From Gemmatimonadota bacterium (GTDB taxonomy: Bacteria > JAAXHH01), in contig VXRC01000017.1 of the NCBI GenBank assembly GCA_009838645.1, positions 1-64,000 of the forward strand: DNA of 64,000 nucleotides. Direction: 5' to 3'. This document shows positions 27,469-35,728 of the stretch, one piece after another. Under the pieces are notes generated by a model that did no database searches, was not told the origin of the DNA, and worked only from the letters and a program-made list of their open reading frames with translations. The stretch's first letter is position 1. Each line of letters starts with the position of its first letter. The translations under genes and the position numbers were made by a program.

Positions 27469-28359
27469 TCAGACCGAGGGAACCGGACAGGCGACCCGCA
27501 ACGCGCCGGGCACCGCGATGATCTCCGCGGGAGTCTCGCCTGCGGGCTCGCCGTCGGCGAACAGTACGACCGGCCGCTCCGTTTCCATGCTCAGACGGCC
27601 CGTCCTGTAGGAAAAGATGTCGGGGTGGGTCAGGTGTCCGCCCCAGTATACCCGGGGAAACACGCGCAGGATGCGGCCCGCGCTCATCATGCGAACGAGG
27701 CAGATGTCGAGGGCACCGTCCACCGGGCTGGCGTTCGGCACGATCCTGATCCCGCCGCCGTACGTGCTGGTATTCCCGGTGGCCGCGAGCAGGACCGTCT
27801 GGTCGATGGTGCCGAAGTCTCCGGTCATGCGCAGGGCCACGCCGCGATAGACGCGAAGCATGCGCGCCAGGCCCCAGAGATAGGCCGCCGTGCCCTTGAA
27901 CGGAACCTGCCCTTCGTACACCAGCCTGGCCACCTCCGAATCGAATCCCAGCGTCACCACCGTCGCGAAGTACCGGTCGTTCACCTTGCCCAGGTCGAAG
28001 GGACGGACATAGCCCTGCTGCAGGACGGATGCGGCCTTTTCGGGCGGGGACGGTATCTCCATCGCCCGGGCGAAATCGTTGCCGCGTCCGCAGGGCAGGA
28101 TGCCGAGCGCGACGTCCGTTCCGGCCAGCCCGTTCACCACCTCGTGGACGGTTCCGTCGCCCCCGCAGGCGGCCACGCAGGCATACCCCTCCTGCACCGC
28201 TTCCGCCGCGAATGCTTCCGCCTCGCCCCGGGCCGAGGTAGGGCGGATCTCGACGTCCGCATGGTTTGCGGCCAACAGGTCCCGCACCCGCTCCGCGTAT
28301 CTCATACCGCGTCCGCTGCCCGATGTCGGGTTCGCGACGATAAGCGTCTTACCGGTCAT
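27469..28359 (-). CDS. Diacylglycerol kinase-family lipid kinase (YegS/DagK-like)
   Basis: A 296-residue soluble lipid kinase. NPTSGSGRG at the N-terminus and the nucleotide-binding GGDGT at residues 66-70 (CGGDGTVHEVVNGLAG) are diagnostic, followed by LPCGRGNDFARAM and FGTIDQTVLLAATGNTSTYGGG, then a C-terminal beta-sandwich. It phosphorylates diacylglycerol or a related lipid such as phosphatidylglycerol or ceramide; the precise lipid is not predictable. It converges with the peptide-binding protein gene 30 bases away. Confidence 0.93.
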   Translation of the reverse strand: MTGKTLIVANPTSGSGRGMRYAERVRDLLAANHADVEIRPTSARGEAEAFAAEAVQEGYACVAACGGDGTVHEVVNGLAGTDVALGILPCGRGNDFARAMEIPSPPEKAASVLQQGYVRPFDLGKVNDRYFATVVTLGFDSEVARLVYEGQVPFKGTAAYLWGLARMLRVYRGVALRMTGDFGTIDQTVLLAATGNTSTYGGGIRIVPNASPVDGALDICLVRMMSAGRILRVFPRVYWGGHLTHPDIFSYRTGRLSMETERPVVLFADGEPAGETPAEIIAVPGALRVACPVPSV

Positions 28360-28420
28360 TTACTTTCTCCAGACGAAGTCGACTGCGCCGACCCCGCGCG
28401 CGGCGCAACACATCCCTGGA

Positions 28421-28483
28421 CCCGGATGCGCCCGGCCGGAGCCCGGAAGCGCCCGGCCGGAGCCTGGTAGCGCCCGTCGGGTC
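28421..28483. repeat. Three 21-bp tandem repeats between the lipid kinase and SDR genes
   Basis: Units begin cccggatgcgcccggccgga, with the second nearly identical and the third diverged, in the 284-bp spacer between divergent genes. Apart from the repeat I see no gene in this spacer. Confidence 0.85.
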
Positions 28484-28643
28484 CCCGGACCGAACATCTT
28501 GACAGGGGCAGGCCCCCGTCCTAAGATAGTGGGCTGGCCGGACAAAGCCAATGCAACCCACCGGATTGAAGGTCGCAAGGACGTATATCGCGCAAGGACC
28601 TACACCGAACAAGATCGAAATCGTCCATCATCCGGACCACGGT

Positions 28644-29429
28644 ATGACTGACTACAGAAGGCTCTTCGATTTGACCGGCCGAAACGCGCTGGTCGTCGGC
28701 GGCGGTAGCGGCATCGGCCGCAGTTCGGCCCGGTGCCTGGCCCAGTTCGGCGCCCACGTGGTCTGCGCGGACGTGCGGCAGGTGGCGGCAGAATCCGTCC
28801 TGGCGGAGATTCGCAAGGACGGCGGCTCGGCCGAAGCGGTAACGCTGGACATGCGAGATACGGGTCAAATTCAGCGCGTGCTCGACCGGATTGCTCCCCC
28901 GGACGTCCTCGTCAGCACGCCCGGCGTCAACATACGCAAACCGCTCCTCGAGTACACCGACGAGGAGTACGACCGGGTCGTCGACCTCAACCTGAAAGGC
29001 ACCTTCCGCCTGGTGCGCGAAGTCGCCCGGTCCATGTCCGAGAAGAGCGGGGGCAGTATCATCGTCTTCTCGAGTATTCGATCACAGGTCGTAGAGCCCG
29101 GCCAGGGCGTCTACGCCGCGACTAAGTCCGGCGTGGTGCTCATGATCCGCGCGCTGGCGGCCGAACTCGCCGACCGGGGCGTGCGGGCCAACGCCATTGC
29201 CCCGGGCGTGGTGGACACACCGCTGACCGCCCAGATCAAGCAGCATCCGGAGTGGTACGGCGCGTACGCCGACAAGACGATGCTCCGGCGATGGGCCAGG
29301 CCCGAAGAAATCGCGGGTGCCGTCCTCTACCTGGCTTCGGACGCCAGTTCCTACACCACCGGTTCCGTCATGTTCGTCGACGGAGGGTGGACGGCGGCGG
29401 ACGGCCGCTTCGATCCCTTCGGGGGCTGA
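28644..29429 (+). CDS. Short-chain dehydrogenase/reductase (classical SDR)
   Basis: A 261-residue Rossmann-fold oxidoreductase. The cofactor motif is a GGGSGIGRSSA variant of TGxxxGIG, DMRD contributes the adenine site, the catalytic Ser is in IIVFSSIRSQ, and the Tyr-Lys pair is YAATK. The C-terminal block NAIAPGVVDTPL and SYTTGSVMFVDGG is typical of ketoacyl-reductase-like SDRs. The acidic residue after strand 2 (CADV) suggests NAD preference. The longest frame begins at 28551, but homology begins at ATG 28644. It is followed by an AEC transporter in the same direction. Confidence 0.92.
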   Translation: MTDYRRLFDLTGRNALVVGGGSGIGRSSARCLAQFGAHVVCADVRQVAAESVLAEIRKDGGSAEAVTLDMRDTGQIQRVLDRIAPPDVLVSTPGVNIRKPLLEYTDEEYDRVVDLNLKGTFRLVREVARSMSEKSGGSIIVFSSIRSQVVEPGQGVYAATKSGVVLMIRALAAELADRGVRANAIAPGVVDTPLTAQIKQHPEWYGAYADKTMLRRWARPEEIAGAVLYLASDASSYTTGSVMFVDGGWTAADGRFDPFGG

Positions 29430-29483
29430 CAGCCGTACAACGCACCCACGCTAGTTCATCCGAATCCCATCCCCGGCGACCCG

Positions 29484-30389
29484 ATGCCATTCCTGAACAT
29501 CCTGCTCGACATCATCGCCCCGATTTTCGTCCTCATCTCCCTCGGCTACCTGTTTCAGAAGAAATGGCATTTCGACATGCAGGCCCTGACGCGGGTCCTG
29601 CTGTACCTGGTCATGCCCGCGACCCTCGTCGTATCCCTTACCCAGTCCGAACTCTCCGCCGATTTCGTCTGGGACACGAGCGTGTTCTGCCTGCTCATGC
29701 TGGTCGCGCTCTATGTCTTGAGCCTGGCCGGCTCCCTGATCATGCGGTACCGGAAGGACATGAAGCAGGCCTTCAGCCTGTCGGTCATGTACTACAACAG
29801 CGGCAATTACGGCTTTCCGGCCAGCGAACTGGCCTTTCCCACGCTGGGCCTGGCCGTGCAGTCCATCGTCCTGGCCGTCCAGAACTTTCTCGTGTTCACC
29901 CTGGGGCTGTTCTTCGTCTCGGTCGGCCACATTTCAGCCCGGAAGGCGTTCCTGCAGTCCTTCAAGATGCCTTTCGTATACGCGCTGATCCTGGCCTTCG
30001 CCATCCGGAACTTCGGCCTGCAACTCCCCGGCTTCGTCTGGCTTCCCATCGAATACCTGGCCGAGGCGCTCGTTCCCATGGCCCTGGTCACCCTGGGCAT
30101 GCAGCTGGCCCGGACCCGCATCACGCAGGCGTGGCAGGCCAGCCTGGCCTCCCTGGTATGCCGCCTGGTGATTTCCCCTCTGATCGGCTACGGACTCGTG
30201 CTTCTGCTGGACATCGATCCCAGGATCGCCCCGATCCTGGTGGTGTCCACCAGCTATCCCACCGCGATCAACACCGTGCTGATCGCCCTGGAATTCGGCA
30301 GCAGGGAGGACTTCGCGGCCAACGCCGTGTTCCTGTCCACTGTCTGCAGCATCTTCACGGTCGCGGTGGTGATCTTCCTGGTCAGGTGA
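29484..30389 (+). CDS. AEC (auxin efflux carrier) family transporter
   Basis: A 301-residue integral membrane protein with about ten helices. N-terminal features (LDIIAPIFVLISLGYLFQKK), the YYNSGNYGFPASELAFP loop and the C-terminal LVVSTSYPTAINTVLIALEFG match bacterial AEC proteins. These are secondary carriers for organic acids such as malate or for other anions. It lies 54 bases after the SDR gene and may be co-transcribed, perhaps moving that enzyme's substrate or product (inference). Confidence 0.88.
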   Translation: MPFLNILLDIIAPIFVLISLGYLFQKKWHFDMQALTRVLLYLVMPATLVVSLTQSELSADFVWDTSVFCLLMLVALYVLSLAGSLIMRYRKDMKQAFSLSVMYYNSGNYGFPASELAFPTLGLAVQSIVLAVQNFLVFTLGLFFVSVGHISARKAFLQSFKMPFVYALILAFAIRNFGLQLPGFVWLPIEYLAEALVPMALVTLGMQLARTRITQAWQASLASLVCRLVISPLIGYGLVLLLDIDPRIAPILVVSTSYPTAINTVLIALEFGSREDFAANAVFLSTVCSIFTVAVVIFLVR

Positions 30390-30439
30390 GTGCCGGCCGG
30401 GCCGGTGAGCACGCCGGCCGGTCGTAGGATGTCTCCGCC

Positions 30440-31897
30440 TCAGACGTATCCGTCGCGGTCGCCGTACACCCGGGCGCCCTTGCTGACGGCCGTTGAGAGA
30501 GCACCCAGCGGTTTGTCGGACCCCGGGTACCGGTCATCGTGGGACGTGCCGTTCTCGAGCTTGAGCACGCCGCGGGGACACACGGCCGAGCAGACCCCGC
30601 ATCCCACGCAGGAAGACCGGACGATGTTCTCTCCGCGCTCGGCGTAGGCCCGCACGTCGATCCCCATTTCGCAATAGGTGGTGCAGTTGCCGCAGGACAT
30701 GCACTGGCCGCCGTTGGTCGTGATGCGGAAGCGGGAGAAGAAGCGCTGGATGATACCGAGCACCGCGGCCATCGGGCAGCCGAAACGGCACCAGACCCGG
30801 TTTCCGAGGACGGGATAGAACCCCACGCCGATGACGCCCGCGAAGACCGCGCCGATGTAGAAACCGTACCATTGCTGCAGTGGGGCGGAAATGCTGCTCA
30901 GCGCGCCTTCGGACGTGCTGCTCACCCAGAGCACGGCCGTCGTCAGGATGATCAGCAGGAGCACGGCATAGATGATCGCCCGTTCGATCTTCCACGACAC
31001 GGTCGACTTGGGCGTCAGGTGCCGCCAGGGATCGCCGAGGGTCTCGGCGAGTCCGCCGCATCCGCATACCCATGAGCAATACCACCGCTTGCCGTAGTAA
31101 TAGGTCAGCACAGGCGTGGCGATGAAGGAGCAGACCGCGCCCCAGAACACCATGAAAGAGCCCAGGGCGCCCGGACTGTTGACGAGGTAGTCCACGGTGC
31201 CGGGGAACAGGTAGTCGTACTTCAGCGGCCAGAAGTAGCTGAAATAGAACTCCGGTTCGTTCAGGGCGCGGAGTAAATGGGGCAGTATGAAGGCCAGCAC
31301 CAATTGAAAGAACATGACCGAAATGGTCCGGATGATGTGGTAGCGGTTGTGGCGGTACCGCATGAACATGCGGAAACCGAAGAGCACCACGGCCATGGTG
31401 TAGAGAAACCCGTAGAGAAACCACTGGTTCGCCGGTTGCCCCGACAGGACCAGCGAGAGCGGCTCGACGAGCGCGATGGCGCGCGCCAGGTATTCGGGCC
31501 ACCAATACAGCACGACGTAGAATCCGGTGAGCGCGATGCCCAGCGCCCAGGCGATCGCGCCGCGGTGCGTGGTGTTTCCGAACATGATACCGTCGTGCTT
31601 GATACCGGGCACGGTGTCCTTGTAGGCGAACCAGGCGTAACCGATCGTACCGGCCGACAACAGGCCGAAGGAGAGCAGGAAGGGCGTCCAGGCGCCGGCG
31701 AGGGGCATACTGCCGAGCAGGGAGACGGCGAGTGCGAGGAAACCCAGTCCGATCACGCCGGCGGAGACCATCAGGCCCGGGTTCCTGGGCGCCTCGGCCG
31801 CGGAGGCGGGTTCACCGAATCCGTCGGCCTCTTCGTCGTAGAAGTACGCGATGGTCTCCGGGTCGATCAACGTCGTTCCAGCGGGCGGTGTGCTCAT
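30440..31897 (-). CDS. Polytopic membrane protein with NapH-like [4Fe-4S] ferredoxin domains
   Basis: A 485-residue protein with about eight membrane helices and cysteine clusters. The middle loop has WCRFGCPMAAVLG and an earlier YCSWVCGCGGLAE of the NapH/NosR/CcoG type, and the C-terminus has two [4Fe-4S] motifs (CMSCGNCTTYCEMG and CVGCGVCSAVCPRG). This layout moves electrons across or along the membrane, often from quinol. A longer frame begins at 32029, but the preferred start is ATG 31897, preceded by AGGAGC and overlapping the TGA of the FAD oxidoreductase by ATGA. The two probably act as partners. Confidence 0.85.
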   Translation of the reverse strand: MSTPPAGTTLIDPETIAYFYDEEADGFGEPASAAEAPRNPGLMVSAGVIGLGFLALAVSLLGSMPLAGAWTPFLLSFGLLSAGTIGYAWFAYKDTVPGIKHDGIMFGNTTHRGAIAWALGIALTGFYVVLYWWPEYLARAIALVEPLSLVLSGQPANQWFLYGFLYTMAVVLFGFRMFMRYRHNRYHIIRTISVMFFQLVLAFILPHLLRALNEPEFYFSYFWPLKYDYLFPGTVDYLVNSPGALGSFMVFWGAVCSFIATPVLTYYYGKRWYCSWVCGCGGLAETLGDPWRHLTPKSTVSWKIERAIIYAVLLLIILTTAVLWVSSTSEGALSSISAPLQQWYGFYIGAVFAGVIGVGFYPVLGNRVWCRFGCPMAAVLGIIQRFFSRFRITTNGGQCMSCGNCTTYCEMGIDVRAYAERGENIVRSSCVGCGVCSAVCPRGVLKLENGTSHDDRYPGSDKPLGALSTAVSKGARVYGDRDGYV

Positions 31898-33168
31898 GCG
31901 AGTTGCTCCTTTAACGAGCGAACGATTTCCGTCTCGTGGCGGACGAAAAATTCCGGATCGAAGTTGGCTTCTTCCAGGTGGTCCAGGACGTACTCCACGG
32001 TGCGCCGCTCGGCGATCCAGCGTTCGCACACCTCGTGGCGGGCGCGTATTCCCATGAAATTGAAGGCCTTGATGCAGCCGTCGACGCCGACGACGCGGAC
32101 GGCGTGGCGGTGGGAGGGATGTTCCCAGTACAGGTGCTGCTCGCCGGGCTGTGGTGTGCTCAGTATCATGCCGTAGGTCTGGTATTCCAGGTCGAAGAAC
32201 TTGGCCGAATTGAACCAGATCCCCGGATCGTATGCCGTATCCTCCCCGGCCAGCACCTCACCGGCCGCCTTGCCCTGTTTCTTTCCCGTATACCAGACCT
32301 GCTGGATCAGGTTGCGGCCTCCGTTCCGGCTGACGATTTCCGCGCAGTCTCCGGCGGCGTAGATGTCGGGGATATTGGTGCGGAAGGAATGGTCGACGAG
32401 GACGCCCCGGCCGGTTTCGATGGGGGTCGACTTGACCAGGTCCGTATTGGGCGATACGCCCGGCGTCAGGCCGACGAGCTGGCAGTCGATCCGGTCGTCG
32501 AACTCGGTGACGACCGCTTCGACCCTGCCCGAGCCGTCGTCCACGATCTCCTTCAGGTTGGTCTCCCGGATCAGGCCGATGCCCTGCTCCTCGATCAACC
32601 GGTTGATCATGCCCGACTCCTCCATGGGCAGGATGTTGCACCAGTAGGACGACTCGCGGATGAGAAAGGTGACGTGGATGTGCCTCGAATGGAGCATCTC
32701 GGCCAGTTCGATGCCGATCAGCCCGCCGCCGACGATGACCGCTTGACGGGCCTGCTCCGCGTTCTTGTAGAGCTGGCGCAGGTCTTTCAGGTTGTACAGG
32801 CCCTGAACGCCCTCGAGGTCCTGCCCCAGCCAGCCAAACTTGTTGGACTTGGCGCCGGTGGCGATCAACAATCGGTCATAGGGCAGCCGACCGTTCCGGT
32901 GCAGCACCAGCTGCTTGTCCTCGATATCGATGCCGGTGACCCAGTCCCTGACGAGGTCCAGGCGCTGGTCGCGCCAGAAACGGTCCTCGAAGGGTTTCGT
33001 CGCCTCGTAGGTCATGTGCCCCATGAAGATGTACATGAGGGCGGGGCGGGAGTAGTGGAAGGCCGATTCACCCGATACCAGCGTGATCTTCCAGTCCGGC
33101 TGAAGCTGCCTGAGCCGCGTGGCGGCCGTTACGCCGGTTACGCCGTTCCCAACGATCACGGTGTGCAA
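31894..33168 (-). CDS. FAD-dependent NAD(P)/ferredoxin-type oxidoreductase
   Basis: A 424-residue pyridine-nucleotide-disulfide oxidoreductase-like flavoprotein. The FAD Rossmann motif is VIVGNGVTGVTAATRL, the NAD(P) motif is AVIVGGGLIGIELAEM, and the C-terminal FAD aspartate is in DIYAAGDCAEIV. The family includes nitrite reductase, rubredoxin and ferredoxin reductases; no redox-active CxxxxC pair is seen. I place the start at TTG 33168, seven bases after GGAGG, because the FAD motif begins five residues later and the upstream 22 codons look spurious. It is 13 bases after the 2OG oxygenase gene and four bases overlap the Fe-S membrane gene. Confidence 0.85.
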   Translation of the reverse strand: MHTVIVGNGVTGVTAATRLRQLQPDWKITLVSGESAFHYSRPALMYIFMGHMTYEATKPFEDRFWRDQRLDLVRDWVTGIDIEDKQLVLHRNGRLPYDRLLIATGAKSNKFGWLGQDLEGVQGLYNLKDLRQLYKNAEQARQAVIVGGGLIGIELAEMLHSRHIHVTFLIRESSYWCNILPMEESGMINRLIEEQGIGLIRETNLKEIVDDGSGRVEAVVTEFDDRIDCQLVGLTPGVSPNTDLVKSTPIETGRGVLVDHSFRTNIPDIYAAGDCAEIVSRNGGRNLIQQVWYTGKKQGKAAGEVLAGEDTAYDPGIWFNSAKFFDLEYQTYGMILSTPQPGEQHLYWEHPSHRHAVRVVGVDGCIKAFNFMGIRARHEVCERWIAERRTVEYVLDHLEEANFDPEFFVRHETEIVRSLKEQLA

Positions 33169-33181
33169 TGGTCCACCTCCG

Positions 33182-33982
33182 TCAGGCCGTTCGCCCATAG
33201 AACAGTTTCTGTACCTCCCGGCTGTTGCGGACATTGGGCCGGTCCTTATAGCAGAACGCGGCGACGTACCGGGTTACCGGACCCTCGACGGGAGTCACCC
33301 GGTGCATGGACCGGTAGCCAACGAAGAGGATGAGCGTGCCGGGTTTCACCGCGAGCGTACGAATGTCGGGGTAGCTGCCACGCAGCACCTGGTCCACGAT
33401 CTCGTAGCCGTCTCCGTCCGCGGGACGTACGTCCGGGGCGTACTCGAAAACACCGCCCGCTTCGGGCGCCTGCAGCATCAGGGTGGTCGTCGCCTCGGAT
33501 TCGTCGAAGTGCCAGCCGTGATTCTGGCCCTCTCGCATCACGTTTACGGTCAGCGCGGCCAGCGGGTCCGCCATCCGGTAGTAGTGCTCCTTGTCGAGTA
33601 CATCGGCGACAAAGGACAGAAGCGGATCCCAGGCGTACAGCCGGGGCAGACCGTCGGAGGGGCGGAACTGGTCGAAGGCGACCGAATCCAGCTCCGTGGC
33701 CTGGGGCCTCCGCCGCGGGTGGTCGGGCGGAAAGGCGTCGTCGTGTTCTTCCAGGTAGACGTTATGGGGTCTTCGGCACGGAAAGGCGTCCGGGGCGGCG
33801 CGGTCCACCTCGGCCACCATGCGCACCCGCGCTTCCTCCGTGACGAAGCCGGGCAGCAGGCAGGCGCTCTGGGCCGCCAGGTCGTCCCTGCACTTGGCGA
33901 CCAGCGTGCGGTATGCGGCCGATCCGGGCTGGTGAATAGGGTAGGTCGTCGAGTCGATGAAGTCCAGCGCCGAATCGTTCAC
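33182..33982 (-). CDS. 2-oxoglutarate/Fe(II)-dependent oxygenase (HxD...H type)
   Basis: A 266-residue cupin-fold oxygenase. NHGWHFDESEATTTLMLQ provides the His-x-Asp iron ligands, and MHRVTPVEGPVTRYVAAF supplies the distal His and the 2OG-binding Arg. The overall pattern (HNVYLEEHDD, DPLAALTVNVMREG) resembles the amino-acid hydroxylase/halogenase group that includes BesD/HalD; retention of Asp points to hydroxylation rather than halogenation. The start is GTG 33982. It is the first gene of an operon with the FAD oxidoreductase and Fe-S membrane protein. The substrate is unknown. Confidence 0.8.
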   Translation of the reverse strand: MNDSALDFIDSTTYPIHQPGSAAYRTLVAKCRDDLAAQSACLLPGFVTEEARVRMVAEVDRAAPDAFPCRRPHNVYLEEHDDAFPPDHPRRRPQATELDSVAFDQFRPSDGLPRLYAWDPLLSFVADVLDKEHYYRMADPLAALTVNVMREGQNHGWHFDESEATTTLMLQAPEAGGVFEYAPDVRPADGDGYEIVDQVLRGSYPDIRTLAVKPGTLILFVGYRSMHRVTPVEGPVTRYVAAFCYKDRPNVRNSREVQKLFYGRTA

Positions 33983-34030
33983 CTCGGGGTTCCTTTCCGC
34001 TTTGCGGTCTCGCCCGGTTGCGTCCGCCCG

Positions 34031-34070
34031 TGCCTGGCCGTGCCTGGTCGTGCCTGGCCGTGCCTGAACC
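34031..34070. repeat. Four 10-bp tandem repeats in a divergent intergenic region
   Basis: Units tgcctggccg, tgcctggtcg, tgcctggccg and tgcctgaacc lie between the 2OG oxygenase start (33982) and the APC permease start (34211). They may affect promoter spacing for either gene. Confidence 0.85.
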
Positions 34071-34210
34071 TGCCCAGTCAGTCCCGCCTTGACTTCGGCG
34101 GGCCGTACCGGTAAAATGGACGTTCGTTTTCGACTTCTCTATGCCTGTGCCGGCGATAACCGCACCTGCCGGATGCGGCTGCCCGGCGGAACGACTTCTA
34201 CCCTCAATAT

Positions 34211-35632
34211 ATGGCAATTCCGAGCGAGCAAAAAGAAAAGACTGGCCTGGTCCGCCAGCTTGGCCTTTTCGACACGACGATGATCATCATCGGCATCGTG
34301 ATCGGATCGGGGATCTTCCTCACGACCGGCCTGATGGCCCGGGGCATACCATCCGCGTCGCTCATTCTCCTGGCCTGGCTGTTCGGCGGCCTGCACGCCC
34401 TAGCCGGCGCGCTGGCCTACGGTGAACTCGGAGCCGCCATGCCCCGTGCAGGCGGCCAGTACGTGTACCTCCGGGAAGCCTACGGCCCGTTCTGCGGATT
34501 CCTGTTCGGCTGGGTATCTTTCACCATGTACCTGACGGGCATCATCGCCGCCCTTGGCGTGGGATTCGCCGAATACGCGGGCTACTTCATCCCCGCGATC
34601 GGGATGACCAAGGTATTCTTCGAAACCGAAATCGCTCTGCCCGGCTGGACCTTTCCGTACGCCCTTTCCGCCGGGCACCTCTCCGCGCTCTTCCTCGTCC
34701 TCCTGCTCACGGTGGTGAACTACCGCGGCGTAAACTTCAGCAAGTACATCACAAACGTTTCCTCGGTGATCAAGGTCGCCGCGCTAGGGTTGTTCATCCT
34801 GTTCGGGCTTTGGACAGGGTCCGATCAGCCGATCGACTTTCGAATCAACGCGCAGGGGATCGACTTCGGGCAGTTGGTGGTCGCCTTCGGCGTCGCCCTG
34901 ATCGCCGTGTCCTGGGCCTTTGCCGGCTGGGAGGAGGTCACCTTCGTCGCCGGCGAAGTCAGGCAGCCCGGACGGAATCTGCCGCGGGCCCTCGTCATGG
35001 GCACCGCGACCGTCACCATCGTCTACCTGCTGGTGAACTACATCTACCTGAAAGCTTTACCGGTGGGGGAAATGGCCGGGGTCGTCCGGGTAGGGGAAGC
35101 GGCCGCCAACGTGCTCTTCGGTGAAACCGGCGCCGTACTGCTGTCGGCCGCCGTCATCGTGTCCATCGTCGGCGCGCTGAACGCCACCGTCCTGGTGGGC
35201 CCCCGCGTCTATTTCGCCATGGCGAGGGACGGGCTGTTCTTCAGGCGGGCGGGATCGGTCCATCCCAGGTTCCGCACGCCGGGGCCGGCGGTGGTGTTTC
35301 AGGCGGCCTGGGCCTGCGTGCTCACCCTGAGTGGCACCTTCGAAGACCTGATCACCTTCGTCACCTTCGCCAATCTAATGCTGTGGATCGCCGGCGCCGC
35401 CGCGGTATTCACGCTTCGCAGGAAACGGCCCGACCTGCCCAGGCCCTACCGCGCCTGGGGCTACCCGGTCGTCCCCCTGCTGTTCATCGCCGGTTCCGCC
35501 GGTATTCTCGCCAACATGCTCTTCGAGACGCCCGTCGAATCCATCGCGGGTCTCGCGCTGACCGCCCTGGGTGTCCCCGCCTACCTGTTCCTGCGACGTC
35601 GCACGCCTGCGCCGTCAGCAACAGACAGCTAG
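34211..35632 (+). CDS. APC family amino-acid permease
   Basis: A 473-residue permease with about 12 membrane helices. The APC consensus is clear: IIIGIVIGSGIFLTTGL at helix 1, LAYGELGAAMPRAGGQYVYL (helix 2 to 3), and VSWAFAGWEEVTFVAGEVR near helix 6. It is probably a secondary transporter of an amino acid or polyamine. It is monocistronic by appearance; the neighbouring AbgT gene is convergent. Specificity cannot be assigned. Confidence 0.92.
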   Translation: MAIPSEQKEKTGLVRQLGLFDTTMIIIGIVIGSGIFLTTGLMARGIPSASLILLAWLFGGLHALAGALAYGELGAAMPRAGGQYVYLREAYGPFCGFLFGWVSFTMYLTGIIAALGVGFAEYAGYFIPAIGMTKVFFETEIALPGWTFPYALSAGHLSALFLVLLLTVVNYRGVNFSKYITNVSSVIKVAALGLFILFGLWTGSDQPIDFRINAQGIDFGQLVVAFGVALIAVSWAFAGWEEVTFVAGEVRQPGRNLPRALVMGTATVTIVYLLVNYIYLKALPVGEMAGVVRVGEAAANVLFGETGAVLLSAAVIVSIVGALNATVLVGPRVYFAMARDGLFFRRAGSVHPRFRTPGPAVVFQAAWACVLTLSGTFEDLITFVTFANLMLWIAGAAAVFTLRRKRPDLPRPYRAWGYPVVPLLFIAGSAGILANMLFETPVESIAGLALTALGVPAYLFLRRRTPAPSATDS

Positions 35633-35728
35633 GCCGGTCCGTCCGTGACTGGCTGGCCTGCGGGCGTCAATCGTGTTCTCCTGTCAGACAGGTCTGCCTC
35701 GACTGGGTTTCCTCGACTGGACCGCCAA

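Noticed and set aside
30390-30439. GC-rich inverted repeat between the AEC transporter and the Fe-S membrane gene, as a terminator
   Set aside because: A stem can be drawn (ccggcc with ggccgg), but no T-tract follows on either strand.
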